Of a stretch of DNA of 64,000 nucleotides, positions 16,418 through 25,486 are shown piece after piece. The DNA comes from Thioclava sp. ES.031 (GTDB taxonomy: Bacteria > Pseudomonadota > Alphaproteobacteria > Rhodobacterales > Rhodobacteraceae). Positions within the stretch are counted from its first letter, which is position 1, and every line of letters starts with the position of its first letter. Location: NCBI RefSeq assembly GCF_002563775.1, contig NZ_PDJO01000001.1, forward strand, positions 1,808,001 to 1,872,000. Reading direction: 5' to 3'. The notes under the pieces were generated by a model. That model had not been told where the DNA came from. It saw only the letters and a program-made list of their open reading frames with translations, and did not search any database. Both the position numbers and the translations under genes were made by a program.

Positions 16418-17517
16418 GAGACCACCTTCAGCCGGGGCGCTCCGGGCGCGATCGGGTTGCGGCCGCGTGCGAGATAGGGATCGCCCGCGACGGCCTCGAA
16501 CCGCTCGCGGACCGCGAAAGCGCCGTTCTCGACCTGCGCGATCAGGACGGGCAGGGCGGTGTGATGGGTCGACAGGTCGATCCCTTCCGAGCCCTGCGGC
16601 GCATCGTGCAACAGCTGTGCGAGGCTCTGCTCGGCGGCGTCGTCATGCCCAGAGAGCAGAATTGCGAGGCGATAGACCGACGACCATGCGGCCGCTTCAT
16701 GCGACGAGCCGAAATTGCGCTCCGCCTGTGGCCAGCCGGTCGCGCCCCGGAAATAGGGCCCTGCAGCGACTAGCCCCTCGACCGCGTCCGGGTGAATGGC
16801 GGGCAACTCGCATTCGGTCAGATTGCACGACAGGATCGGGCAGGTCTCGGGGCGGAAATGCGCGTCTTCCTGTCCGAGCTTGTGATAGGCCTCAAGGAAG
16901 GCGTATTGCGACGGGCCGATCAGATTGTTGAGGATGAAATCGGGCCGGGTCGCGCGGATCTCATTGATCATCCGCTCGACATCCAGCGAACCGAGCGGCA
17001 GGTAACGCTCGCCCAGAACCTCGCCGCTGGCGCTCAGGATCACGTCCCGCGCAAGCCGGTTCATCTCCCAGCCCCAGATGTAATTCGAGCCGGTCAGGAA
17101 GCCCCGCCGCCCGAGCCGCGCAAAGGCCCAGCCAAGCAGCGGCAGCAGATGCTGGTTCGGGCAGGCATGGGTGTAGACGACATGATCGGACGCCTCGAAC
17201 CCCTCATAGGGCACCGCATACCAAAGCGTCCCGCCCGCTTTCTCGAGCGTCGGGATCACCTCCTTGCGGCTCCACGAGGTGACGCAGCCGACGACATGGC
17301 GCGCATCGCTGTCGCGCAGGATCTCCTCGCAGAGCGGGCCATAGGCGTCGATATTGCCCTGCGGGTCGCGCTCGATCGGGGCGAAGGTGATCGGGAGATC
17401 GGGCATCGAATTGATCTCGGCAATCGCGCTGAGCGCCCCGGTCCGGCAGGCTTCGGAGATCAGCGAGTAGCTTCCCGAGCGGGAATACAGCAGGCCAAGT
17501 TCGATCCGTTTCTTCAT
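16414..17517 (-). CDS. amiC: AmiC-like amide-sensing protein (periplasmic-binding fold)
   Basis: About 367 residues with the type I periplasmic-binding fold of AmiC/FmdD/UrtA proteins (IELGLLYSRSGSYSLISEACRTGALSAIAEINS at the N-terminus). Start is the ATG of MKKRIEL; the upstream extension is not conserved-looking. It has no signal peptide, unlike a transport binding protein, which supports a cytoplasmic sensor that holds the ANTAR partner inactive until an amide binds. It is first in the operon, so the system controls its own transport and hydrolysis genes. Confidence 0.85.
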   Translation of the reverse strand: MKKRIELGLLYSRSGSYSLISEACRTGALSAIAEINSMPDLPITFAPIERDPQGNIDAYGPLCEEILRDSDARHVVGCVTSWSRKEVIPTLEKAGGTLWYAVPYEGFEASDHVVYTHACPNQHLLPLLGWAFARLGRRGFLTGSNYIWGWEMNRLARDVILSASGEVLGERYLPLGSLDVERMINEIRATRPDFILNNLIGPSQYAFLEAYHKLGQEDAHFRPETCPILSCNLTECELPAIHPDAVEGLVAAGPYFRGATGWPQAERNFGSSHEAAAWSSVYRLAILLSGHDDAAEQSLAQLLHDAPQGSEGIDLSTHHTALPVLIAQVENGAFAVRERFEAVAGDPYLARGRNPIAPGAPRLKVVS

Positions 17518-18100
17518 TTCCACTCTTGCAGACCCTTTGAGCCAAAACGCAAAACGCCCCGCTGACTTGCCGCGGATGTGCGGTGTCAAAGCGAGGCGCG
17601 AATGCCGTTCGGGTTATTCCGATGTGTCTTAAGGTTTGCAGCGCGCCCGTCAGCCGACAAGCGCAAATTGCGAAACCGCGCCGGGATCGGGAGTCAGAAC
17701 GGGATTTTCGGGGTGGCGTGCATAAAATTTAAGCACAAATGCGTCATTGAGAAGCGTGTTTGTCTCACGGCGTGGTGAGAATCGTCCGTGATGAACCGGG
17801 CGGTTTCTTTGGAAATGGCGGCGCGTTTGGGCCGGTGATGAGGCATCCACTGACGGGGGCAGGTTGCCCGGTCCGAGTGCGTCACGGTCGCGACGGCGCC
17901 GTTCTGCGTTTGGGCGCTCTTCGTCCAGCGGTCCGGGAAAGGGCGCTCTCCCGCCAGGGCGTGACGGCCCGGAGGCCTGTTTCCGCGCCTAAAGTCGAAG
18001 ACGCAGAAAACCGGCGCGAAAGGACGGCTCACGATCCGCATCAAGCTAAGCGATACTGATTTCTTTGGAGATTTTGCCCACGCCCCACGCAAGGGGGAAG
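17518..18100. other. Leader/promoter region of the amide operon
   Basis: 583 bases with no convincing gene. On the minus strand an AT-rich block around 17725-17745 may be the promoter. The transcript would contain a strong hairpin (arms 17643-17651 and 17656-17664, nine pairs including two G-U, tetraloop). Next to it on the promoter side, at 17662-17672, is the self-complementary CGCAAATTGCG. This is the natural location for an ANTAR-controlled leader, but I cannot fit the canonical paired hexaloops. Confidence 0.4.
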
Positions 18101-18190
18101 TGGCGGAGAGACAGGGATTCGAACCCTGGGTCGGCTCTCACCGACAACGGTTTTCGAGACCGCCGCATTCGACCACTCTGCCACCTCTCC
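18101..18190 (-). tRNA. tRNA-Ser(CGA)
   Basis: 90 bases with a seven-pair acceptor stem (GGAGAGG with TCTCTCC), discriminator G and a genome-encoded CCA at 18103-18101. The anticodon loop is CTCGAAA, giving anticodon CGA for UCG codons. It has a long variable arm (TTGTCGGTGAGAGCCGAC), as required for a class II serine tRNA, and a T-loop GGTTCGAATCC. Confidence 0.97.
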
Positions 18191-18299
18191 GCATCAGGGG
18201 TCGTCTTGTAGGGCGGGATTTAGCCGCCCTCGCGCGCCCTTGCAACCCGTTTTTCGCGGATTTTTTCAGATCCTTCGCAAAGCCTTCATAAACGTGAGG

Positions 18300-19046
18300 T
18301 CAACGCATCCGCAGCGCCCCGTCGAGGCGGATCACTTCGCCGTTCAGATAGCCGCTCTGGACGATGAAACCGGCGAGTTTCGCGTATTCCGACGGATCGC
18401 CGAGCCGTTTCGGGAAAGTCACTTCCTCGGCGAGGCTGTCTTGCACCTCTTGCGGCAGGCCCTTCATCATCGGCGTCGCGAAGATGCCCGGCGCGATGGC
18501 GCAGCAGCGCACGCCTTGGCTCGCGAGATCGCGGGCCAGCGGCAGGGTCATCGCGACGATTCCGCCTTTCGAGGCCGCATAGGCTGCCTGCCCCTTTTGC
18601 CCGTCGAAAGCGGCGATGGAGGCGGTGTTGACGATCACGCCGCGCTCGGGGCCGGGGTTGCGGGCCATTTCGGCGGCGGCGAGGCGGGCGACGTTGAAGC
18701 TGCCCACGAGGTTGATGTCGATCGTGCGCGCGAAGCTCTCGAGCCGGTGCGGCCCTTCGCGGCCCACGACGCGCTCTCCGGTGGCGATGCCCGCGCAATT
18801 GACGGTGACATTGATCCCGCCCATCGCTTCGACGGCGGCGGCGATCCCGGCGGCGACGCTGTCCTCGGAGGTCACGTCGACCTCGGCGAAGGTCGCGCCG
18901 ATCTCGGCGGCAAAGGCCTCGCCGCCCGCGCGGTCGCGGTCGAAGAGCGTCACCTGCGCCCCCGACTCGACGAAGTGACGGGCGGTCGCAGCCCCGAGAC
19001 CCGAGGCGCCGCCGGTGATGACGGCACGAATTTCACTCAACTCCAT
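18300..19046 (-). CDS. SDR oxidoreductase (3-hydroxyacyl-CoA dehydrogenase type II-like)
   Basis: About 248 residues of classical SDR: TGGASGLG near residue 11, NCAG near 90, and catalytic YAASKGG near 160 with Ser in NTASIAAFDGQKGQAAYAAS. The FDGQKGQ segment and the C-terminal FPKRLGDPSEYAKL are typical of HSD10-like 3-hydroxyacyl-CoA or 3-hydroxy-2-methylbutyryl-CoA dehydrogenases, which act in fatty-acid and isoleucine degradation. AGGGAGGAT precedes the chosen ATG. A perfect palindrome sits just upstream, so a repressor probably controls it. Confidence 0.88.
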   Translation of the reverse strand: MELSEIRAVITGGASGLGAATARHFVESGAQVTLFDRDRAGGEAFAAEIGATFAEVDVTSEDSVAAGIAAAVEAMGGINVTVNCAGIATGERVVGREGPHRLESFARTIDINLVGSFNVARLAAAEMARNPGPERGVIVNTASIAAFDGQKGQAAYAASKGGIVAMTLPLARDLASQGVRCCAIAPGIFATPMMKGLPQEVQDSLAEEVTFPKRLGDPSEYAKLAGFIVQSGYLNGEVIRLDGALRMR

Positions 19047-19061
19047 GTGATCCTCCCTGGA

Positions 19062-19079
19062 AATGAACGTGTGTTCATT
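19062..19079. promoter_or_regulatory. Palindromic operator upstream of the SDR gene
   Basis: AATGAAC-GTGT-GTTCATT is a perfect 7-4-7 inverted repeat, ending 16 bases before the SDR start codon. Its size and symmetry suit a TetR-family dimer. A TetR gene lies at 19991-20599, but nothing in the sequence ties it to this site. Confidence 0.55.
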
Positions 19080-19295
19080 AACCAAAGGAACCCCCGCTTT
19101 GTCTAGTCTTGCCAATGCATTTTGCGCCTGCAGCATTTGTCGCTTCGATCACGTCTTGTGACACGTTCGGCAAAGCGCCGCTTATGCTTGGAACCAACCG
19201 GATTGATTTCGCATTCAGGGGGCATAGGTCCGGGCAACGGATCTGATCCAAAACGTCTCAACGGGGGATGAACCCCCAAGACAGGAGAGAGAAAC

Positions 19296-19889
19296 ATGAA
19301 ACGTATCATCGTTACGTCGAGCATTCTGGCACTCGCTGGCTCCGCCGCAATGGCGGGCGGTTACACCACCCCGGCACCGGCCCCCGAGGTCACCCCGGCT
19401 CCGGTCGCAGTGGCGCCGGCGCAGTTCAGCTGGGACGGCTTCTACGCCGGTGTTCAGCTCGGCTACGGCAAAGCGAACGAGTCGATCGACGGTGACGGCG
19501 TCGTCGGTGGTGCCCACGCTGGCTACCTCTATGACTTCGGCAACTATGTCCTCGGTGGCGAGCTGGCCTATAACGCTGCGAATATCGACGACAGCAACTC
19601 CGGCGCGAAGGTCAACTCGATGACCGACCTCAAGATGATCGCCGGTGCGCCCTACAACAACATGCTGTTCTACGGCACGCTCGGTGCGTCCTATGTCGAC
19701 GCCGAAGACGGTGCGGGCAACGGCTATTCCGACACCGTTCCGCTGGTTGGTATCGGCATGAAATATGCCATCAACCCGAAGTGGACCGTCGGGACCGAGC
19801 TCGACTATCGTGACGGCAACAACTTCGACGGCACCACCAACAATCTGAACACCACGACGCTGAACCTCACCGCGTCCTACAAGTTCTGA
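19296..19889 (+). CDS. Outer-membrane beta-barrel (opacity/OmpA-like porin family)
   Basis: 197 residues with a signal peptide cleaved near AMA/GGYTTP, a Pro/Ala-rich linker, and an eight-strand barrel pattern from FSWDGFYAGVQLGYGKANES onward, ending YKF with a terminal Phe. This matches small alphaproteobacterial outer-membrane proteins with the beta-barrel OMP_b-brl domain. AGGAGAG precedes the ATG, and a strong terminator follows, so it is monocistronic and probably abundant. No specific ligand can be inferred. Confidence 0.88.
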   Translation: MKRIIVTSSILALAGSAAMAGGYTTPAPAPEVTPAPVAVAPAQFSWDGFYAGVQLGYGKANESIDGDGVVGGAHAGYLYDFGNYVLGGELAYNAANIDDSNSGAKVNSMTDLKMIAGAPYNNMLFYGTLGASYVDAEDGAGNGYSDTVPLVGIGMKYAINPKWTVGTELDYRDGNNFDGTTNNLNTTTLNLTASYKF

Positions 19890-19914
19890 TCTCAGGCGGA
19901 TCGTCTGATCTACG

Positions 19915-19944
19915 CGGGCGGGGGGAAACCTCCGCCCGTTTTTC
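19915..19944 (+). terminator. Rho-independent terminator
   Basis: A GC stem (CGGGCGG at 19915-19921 with CCGCCCG at 19932-19938) followed by TTTTT, 25 bases after the beta-barrel stop codon. Confidence 0.88.
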
Positions 19945-19990
19945 TATGCACGGGCAATGCCGCGGCGCGGCAAAATCGGGGCAGGGCGGC

Positions 19991-20599
19991 TCAATCCGGA
20001 GCGATCAGGCCGAGGCCCCGCAGATAGACGCCGATGCCGCTTTCCAAGAGATCCTCGGGGGCATAGGGCGAGCGATTTCCCTCGCGCGCATAGAGCTCCA
20101 CCACACCGTGGCTCATCGCCCAGACATGCGCTGCGACCATCGCGACGGGCGGGCGTTTTTCCGGTGGCACATGTTCCATAAGGGCGCGCGTCGCGCGTTC
20201 CATCGCGGTGCTCGATTTGCTCGCCACCGCGGCAAGGTCGGGCGAACGGTTGGGCGAGATGCCGCTTTCGAACATCGCCATGTAGTGCCCCGGATATTTC
20301 CGGGCGAAGGCGAGATAGGCCCGGCCCACCGCCGAAAACGCCGCCAACGCTGAAGGCTTCCCACCGTTCCACGCATGATCCAAAAGATCGCCGAAAATCA
20401 GATAACCCTGACGCGCGCATTCCGCGATCAGGTCCTCGCGCCCCTCGAAATGGCGATAGACCGCAGCCGGGGTCACGCCTGCGCGTTTCGCCGCCTCCGA
20501 GAGCGTGAACCCGGTCGGGCCCTTCTCCTCGATCAGCTCCAGCGCGGAGGCGACAAGCGCCTGACGCAGATTGCCGTGATGATAGCCTTGCTTAGACAT
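19991..20599 (-). CDS. TetR/AcrR-family transcriptional regulator
   Basis: 202 residues with the N-terminal helix-turn-helix ([29 protein letters not shown], residues 30-58) and a TetR_C-type ligand domain. The opening [11 protein letters not shown] is common in this subgroup. It overlaps the end of the PPK2 gene by eight bases, so the two are probably co-transcribed. Ligand and targets unknown. Confidence 0.9.
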   Translation of the reverse strand: MSKQGYHHGNLRQALVASALELIEEKGPTGFTLSEAAKRAGVTPAAVYRHFEGREDLIAECARQGYLIFGDLLDHAWNGGKPSALAAFSAVGRAYLAFARKYPGHYMAMFESGISPNRSPDLAAVASKSSTAMERATRALMEHVPPEKRPPVAMVAAHVWAMSHGVVELYAREGNRSPYAPEDLLESGIGVYLRGLGLIAPD

Positions 20600-21488
20600 T
20601 CAGAACGTCGATGCCGCCGCAGATTTTACCGTCGATTTCGCCAATCGCCTCGGGGTCCTTATGCGCGTAATCGACCGCGTTCAGCACCGTCTGGATCGCG
20701 GCGATCCGGGCCCGTTTCTTGTCGTCCGAGCGGATCACCGTCCAGGGCGCATGATCGGTGTCAGAGCGCTCGAGCGTCTCCTGAATCGCCTCGGAATAGG
20801 CGTCCCAGCGCTTGAGCCCTTCGACGTCGATCCAGCTCAGTTTCCATTGCTTGAGCGGGTCCTTCTCGCGCTTGAGGAAGCGGCGCAGCTGCTCGGCGCG
20901 GTCCACGTTCAGCCAGAGCTTCACGAGGATGACCCCGTCATCCACCAGCATCTTCTCGAAATCGGGAAGCTGGTAGAAGAAATGCTCGCGCTGCTGGGGC
21001 GTGCAGAAATCGAAGACATGCTCGACCACGCCCCGGTTATACCAGCTCCGGTCGAACATCGCGATCTGGCCCGCCGCGGGCAGCCAGTCGATATAGCGCT
21101 GGAAATACCATTGCGTGGCTTCGGTCTCGGTGGGTTTGGGCAGCGCCACGACATAGGCCGAGCGCGGGTTCAGGTTCTGCCGCATCCGCCCGATCGTGCC
21201 GCCTTTGCCCGCCGCGTCGCGCCCCTCGAAGATCACCGCGATCCGCTTGCCGGTTTCCTTGGCGTCCCAGAACATTTTGACCAGTTCGACCTGAAGCGCC
21301 TCCATCTGGCGGTCGTATTTCTTGCGCTTCATCTCCTCGTCATAGGGATAGGAGGGCGAGAGCATGTCATCCTTGCCCGCCTCCTCGATCGCCTCGCGCA
21401 CGGCATCGGGCGCTTCGGTCTCAAGGTAGCGGGTGATGTCGCCCACGAAGGGGATGTCAAACGGCGGGTCGCTCTTATCCTTGGCCAT
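20592..21488 (-). CDS. ppk2: Polyphosphate kinase 2 family protein
   Basis: 298 residues of the PPK2 fold. These enzymes transfer phosphate between inorganic polyphosphate and nucleotides in the cytoplasm. Walker A is GRDAAGKGG near residue 90; the PPK2 core [38 protein letters not shown] and the lid-region [13 protein letters not shown] are complete. The one-domain size matches class I enzymes, which mainly use nucleoside diphosphates; nucleotide preference is not predictable here. A TetR regulator gene overlaps its 3' end. Confidence 0.93.
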   Translation of the reverse strand: MAKDKSDPPFDIPFVGDITRYLETEAPDAVREAIEEAGKDDMLSPSYPYDEEMKRKKYDRQMEALQVELVKMFWDAKETGKRIAVIFEGRDAAGKGGTIGRMRQNLNPRSAYVVALPKPTETEATQWYFQRYIDWLPAAGQIAMFDRSWYNRGVVEHVFDFCTPQQREHFFYQLPDFEKMLVDDGVILVKLWLNVDRAEQLRRFLKREKDPLKQWKLSWIDVEGLKRWDAYSEAIQETLERSDTDHAPWTVIRSDDKKRARIAAIQTVLNAVDYAHKDPEAIGEIDGKICGGIDVLNV

Positions 21489-21624
21489 GATCTGCCTTTT
21501 GTCGTTTCACGGCAGTATGCTGCGCGGGCAGGGGCGGTGCAAGCGGCGCCGCATGCGCAAGGGGCGGCGAACGCGCGTCTGTGATTTGTGTGCAAAGCCG
21601 GAGGGCCGGGCGCTCAGGCGGCCC

Positions 21625-22608
21625 TCACTCCGCAGCCGCGCGCATCGGGATCGAATAGCCCGCGCGCTTGGCCACGCGATCGACCGCAGCGACCGTCTGC
21701 TGCAACGCGACATGCGGGACCATATGGCCGATCCCGTCGAGCGAGATCAGCTCTGCCCCCGGCACCTCGTTCGTGAACGGCACCGCGTGGATCTGCTCGC
21801 CCACGATGGTGTCGGCCGTGCCGTGGACCGAGACCACCGGCAGATCGAGATCGGGGTAATGCGGGATCATCGCCTGAATTTCCGGCTTCAGGCTGGCGCG
21901 CTGACGGGCATTCACCCGCATCGTCTGCACCCGCAGCGTCATGCCGGGGCCGAACCAGTGCAGATAGCCGATCGGCATCTCCTGCGGCGTGAAGACGCTC
22001 TCGACCTCGGAGCGGATGATCGCGGGCGGGGTCCAGGCCGAAATCAGCGGCACGACGACCGCCTGACCCAGCGGCGGCGAGGTGATCTCATAGAGCAGCG
22101 GCAGCCCGCTATCCCAGCTATGCGAAGGCGCGGAGACCGGCACCAGACCCGAGAGCGTTCCGGGCTGATACACCGCCCAGGCAATCGCCACCGCGCCCCC
22201 ATAGGAATGGCCAAGCACGATGGGAACGTCCGCGCCCGCGAGCTTGGTCGCCTCCTGCAGCAGCTTGGCCTGATTTTCGATCGTATCCTGATCCGCCGGC
22301 AGCGGGTCGGAATAGCCGAACCCCGGACGGTCGGGCACGAAGACGCGATAGCGTTTCGCCAGTTCCGGAGCGAGATCGAAGGTCAGGTCGCGGGCCGAGC
22401 CCGACGCGCCGTGGATCAATACCACTGCCGGGCCGTGATCGCCCTTGATGACCATATGAACGCGCTGGTCGCCGACATCGACGAAGATGCCGTTGGGGGG
22501 ATAGCGCTGCTCCGCCATGCGGGCCCGCCAGCTCTCCAACCCCCATGTCGCGCCGCCCAAGATGAGCAGCAGCACGACAAGGCTAGTTACCAATCTCGGC
22601 CAGATCAT
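21625..22608 (-). CDS. Alpha/beta hydrolase, membrane-anchored
   Basis: 327 residues. An N-terminal hydrophobic anchor (about residues 6-22) is followed by an alpha/beta-hydrolase fold with oxyanion motif HGASGS near 66, nucleophile elbow GHSYGGA with Ser135, Asp in HGTADTIV near 260 and His in DGIGHMVPH near 285. It overlaps the metA 3' end by 26 bases. Probably an esterase-like enzyme facing the periplasm; substrate unknown. Confidence 0.88.
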   Translation of the reverse strand: MIWPRLVTSLVVLLLILGGATWGLESWRARMAEQRYPPNGIFVDVGDQRVHMVIKGDHGPAVVLIHGASGSARDLTFDLAPELAKRYRVFVPDRPGFGYSDPLPADQDTIENQAKLLQEATKLAGADVPIVLGHSYGGAVAIAWAVYQPGTLSGLVPVSAPSHSWDSGLPLLYEITSPPLGQAVVVPLISAWTPPAIIRSEVESVFTPQEMPIGYLHWFGPGMTLRVQTMRVNARQRASLKPEIQAMIPHYPDLDLPVVSVHGTADTIVGEQIHAVPFTNEVPGAELISLDGIGHMVPHVALQQTVAAVDRVAKRAGYSIPMRAAAE

Positions 22609-23503
22609 ACGGCGTTTCCTGATAAATCTCGTTTATCCAGTTGCCGTAAAGCAGGTGGGCGTGGCTTTTCCACCTGTTGGTCGGCACCCGGCTAGGGTCG
22701 TCCTCAGGATAGTAATTCGCGGGGACGTTGATTGGTTTCCCCGACGCGACGTCACGATCGTATTCTTCCTTTAGCGTGCCGCTGTCATATTCGAGATGAT
22801 TGAAGATATAGAGCGCGCGATGGGCGCGATCTTCGACCAGACAGGGCCCGGTTTCATCGGAATGGATCAGCGTGGTCATGCCCGCCGCTTCCAGCTCGTC
22901 GCGCCGCATCTCGGTCCAGCGGCTGACCGGGATCAGCAGATCGTCCGAGAAGCCCCGCAGATAGGGCGAGGCGGGCGCGCAATTGCGGTGCCGGAAGCAG
23001 CCGAAGGCCTTGTGATCGAGCATATGCTTGTTCACGCCGTGGAAGTAATAGGCCATCGCCATGCCGCCCCAGCACACGCCGAAGGTCGAGAAGACATGGG
23101 TCTGGGTCCACTCGAAGATCCGCTTGAGCTCCTCCCAGTAAGTCACTTCCTCGAAAGGTAAATGTTCGATCGGGGCGCCGGTGATGATCAGACCGTCGAA
23201 CTTCTCGCCGGTGGCCTCGACCTCCTCGAATGGACGATAGAACTCTTCCATATGCGCGGCGGCGGTGTTCTTCGTCTGGTGCTCGCTCATGCGGATCAGC
23301 TGGAAGTCGATCTGCAGCGGCGTCGCACCGATCAGCCGGGCGAACTGGTTCTCGGTCTGGATTTTCTTCGGCATGAGATTGAGAAGACCGATCCGAATGG
23401 GGCGGATTTCCTGCCGGGATGCGCGCTCGGGCGACATCACCATCACGCCTTCCCGCGACAGGATGTCGAAGGCGGGGAGGTTCTCAGGAAGCTTGATCGG
23501 CAT
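22583..23503 (-). CDS. metA: Homoserine O-acetyltransferase/succinyltransferase
   Basis: 306 residues of the MetA family, which acylates homoserine in the first committed step of methionine synthesis. Catalytic Cys144 lies in FGVCWGG, with the His-Glu relay residues in HLEYDS further on. Residue 113 ([11 protein letters not shown]) is Glu, the residue that marks acetyl-CoA use in the Bacillus enzyme, whereas E. coli has Gly there. The intergenic space upstream is only 54 bases, after an unknown ATPase gene. I predict acetyl-CoA as donor. Confidence 0.93.
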   Translation of the reverse strand: MPIKLPENLPAFDILSREGVMVMSPERASRQEIRPIRIGLLNLMPKKIQTENQFARLIGATPLQIDFQLIRMSEHQTKNTAAAHMEEFYRPFEEVEATGEKFDGLIITGAPIEHLPFEEVTYWEELKRIFEWTQTHVFSTFGVCWGGMAMAYYFHGVNKHMLDHKAFGCFRHRNCAPASPYLRGFSDDLLIPVSRWTEMRRDELEAAGMTTLIHSDETGPCLVEDRAHRALYIFNHLEYDSGTLKEEYDRDVASGKPINVPANYYPEDDPSRVPTNRWKSHAHLLYGNWINEIYQETPYDLAEIGN

Positions 23504-23557
23504 TGTTTCTCAATCTCTTACAAGGCGAAGTTAAAGTGATGCGCGAAGTGTCTTGGC

Positions 23558-24412
23558 TCACGCGGGCAAAGCATCAGCGATCAGCGATGTAAAATCTTTC
23601 GCGTCGCGGACAAGGTAGAGATCCTCGGCACGGATCGTCACGCCCCAGTTTTTCGCCATCGCCGCATAGCGCGGCTGACGATGCGCCAGCGCCTGCGCAT
23701 AGGTCCAGCGCACGAAATCGTCGGGGTCGACCTGCGCCTCCGCCACGCCGTTCAACTCGCGATACTCGGCCCATTTCGCGGCCAGAAACTCGGGCTGATA
23801 ATACATCGGTTTTGGCGCGCGCGAGAAGCGGTTGATCAGCTCCTCGGTATGGGCCTCGGAGCCCTCGATCCAGACCATCAGCAGGTTCTGCGACAGCGAG
23901 GTCAGGATAGGATCCTCGGGGTCGTCGGGGTCCACCACCTCGCAGATCGAGCCGCCGGAATCGCACAGGAAATTCTCGATCCCGTAAATCTGCTTCGCGC
24001 GGTCGATGAAATGCGCCGTATCCAGCAGCGCCGCCATCTCCGCCGTGCGGTGCTGGCTCTGCCGTTCCAGATATTCCTCGAAGGGCAGCCCGCCCTTGGC
24101 CGGATCGCCGGGCTTGCCGAGATAGGTCGAGAGCGGCGCGAGGTTCTCGAACGTGATGTTCGACGCGATATAGACCGAGTCCGACAGCAGAAGTTCCGCC
24201 AGGAACGGGTTCTTCATCGCCTCGCGCTTGAAGTTGTCGGCGATATATTCGCCCATGTAGCGCGTGCCGATCCGGTAATCGACGGAGTAGTGGAACCAGC
24301 CCTCGTCGCGCAGGAGGTTCGCAGCCCAGGTCTTGCCGAGGCCGGACATGCCGAACAGCGCTACCTTCCTCGATTTGGCGGCCAGCCACTCGGCGCGATT
24401 GGAATAGATCAT
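23558..24412 (-). CDS. P-loop ATPase of unknown function
   Basis: About 284 residues. A Walker A motif GMSGLGKTW lies near residue 21, next to a kinase-like N-terminus (KVALFGMSGLGKTWAANLLRDEGWFHYSVDYRIGTRYM). A DSGGSICEVV segment near 165 could coordinate nucleotide or substrate. The organisation looks like a small-molecule kinase or shikimate-kinase-like NTPase, but I do not recognise it. It is 54 bases upstream of metA on the same strand and may share its transcript. GGGGACGAC precedes the ATG. Confidence 0.8.
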   Translation of the reverse strand: MIYSNRAEWLAAKSRKVALFGMSGLGKTWAANLLRDEGWFHYSVDYRIGTRYMGEYIADNFKREAMKNPFLAELLLSDSVYIASNITFENLAPLSTYLGKPGDPAKGGLPFEEYLERQSQHRTAEMAALLDTAHFIDRAKQIYGIENFLCDSGGSICEVVDPDDPEDPILTSLSQNLLMVWIEGSEAHTEELINRFSRAPKPMYYQPEFLAAKWAEYRELNGVAEAQVDPDDFVRWTYAQALAHRQPRYAAMAKNWGVTIRAEDLYLVRDAKDFTSLIADALPA

Positions 24413-24462
24413 GTCGTCCCCATTGGTCTTTCGCCCCGGTGTAGCCCGGCAAGGCGCGCGCG

Positions 24463-25368
24463 TCACGGGGTTTTGGGACGGCGGTTCAGGATCATCAGGC
24501 CAAGCGCGAGGATCGCGAAGCCCAAGGCCTCCGCCCAGCCCAGACGTTCGCCATAGACCGCCCAACCCGCGAGGATCGCGACGGGCGGGATTAGAAGCGT
24601 CACAAGCGCGAGGTTGGCCGCCCCCGCCAGCGCGAGAATGCGGTAATAGAGAAGGTAGGCCAGCGCCGAACAGCCGAAGCCGAGCCAGAGCATCGCGATC
24701 CAGACCGAGGGCGCGTAATCGAAGCTCGGCACGCCGTCGGTGACAAGCAGGATCGGCAGGGTCCAGATCGCGCCGCCGGTGAGCATCCCGGCCGCGGCAA
24801 CTTCGGGCCGTAACCCTCTGATTGCAAAGCGCGCATAGGCTCCGGCGAAGCCATAGCTCAGCGCCGCGCCCAGCACGGCGAGCTGGCCCGCCGAGGTCAG
24901 GTCGAACCCTTTCAGCGCATCCGGTCCGATCGCCACCACGACGCCTGCAAAGCCGACCGCGATGCCGGTGGCCTTGCGTGCGCTCAGCCGCTCGTCGGTA
25001 AAGACAACGGCCGCGACCAGCGCCCCGAAAATCGCGGTAGAGGCGTTCAGGATCGAGGCCAGCCCGCTATCGATATGCTTCTGCCCCCAGACGATGAGCG
25101 AGAAGGGAATGGCGTTGTTCAACAGCCCCATGATCAGGAAATGCCCGAGATAGATCGGATGCCGCGGCACCGGCAGGCGGCGCAGCGCGACATAGGCCCA
25201 GATCAGCACCGCGCCCGAGGCCACACGCAGGAAGACCACGGTAAAGACGCCCGCGCCTTCCAACGCTGCGCGGTTCGACAGGAAGGACGAGCCCCAGATC
25301 AGCGCCAGCGCCGCGAGGAGCGCCCAGGCGAGCGGGGTGAGGGATAAAGGGGCGGGTGCGTGTTTCAT
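24463..25368 (-). CDS. DMT-superfamily EamA transporter
   Basis: 301 residues, almost entirely hydrophobic, with two tandem EamA repeats of about five segments each (N repeat WALLAALALIWGSSFLSNRAAL; C repeat around residues 155-290). Members export amino acids or metabolites from the cytoplasm. It lies 50 bases upstream of the unknown ATPase gene. No substrate can be inferred. Confidence 0.9.
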   Translation of the reverse strand: MKHAPAPLSLTPLAWALLAALALIWGSSFLSNRAALEGAGVFTVVFLRVASGAVLIWAYVALRRLPVPRHPIYLGHFLIMGLLNNAIPFSLIVWGQKHIDSGLASILNASTAIFGALVAAVVFTDERLSARKATGIAVGFAGVVVAIGPDALKGFDLTSAGQLAVLGAALSYGFAGAYARFAIRGLRPEVAAAGMLTGGAIWTLPILLVTDGVPSFDYAPSVWIAMLWLGFGCSALAYLLYYRILALAGAANLALVTLLIPPVAILAGWAVYGERLGWAEALGFAILALGLMILNRRPKTP

Positions 25369-25435
25369 CGCTTCGATCTAGCGGGCGGCAGCGACGCGCA
25401 CCACCCGGAACTTGCGGCATTGCCGAGGCCCCAAG

Positions 25436-25462
25436 AAAAAGCCCCGCACGAAGCGGGGCTTT
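25436..25462. terminator. Bidirectional Rho-independent terminator
   Basis: AAAAAGCCCCGC and GCGGGGCTTTT pair around a five-base loop, giving T-tracts on both strands. It lies just past the stop of the FadL-like gene and mainly ends that minus-strand transcript. Confidence 0.9.
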
Positions 25463-25486
25463 TCCTGAAATATCAGAGGCTTGCGA

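Noticed and set aside
17694-18092. Overlapping 99- and 132-residue frames between amiC and tRNA-Ser
   Set aside because: Neither has a convincing ribosome site or any recognisable family pattern, and they overlap on opposite strands.
23504-23557. SAM-responsive riboswitch upstream of metA
   Set aside because: The gap is only 54 bases. A CAAG/CTTG pair can be drawn, but the conserved cores of SAM-II or SAM/SAH riboswitches are not present.
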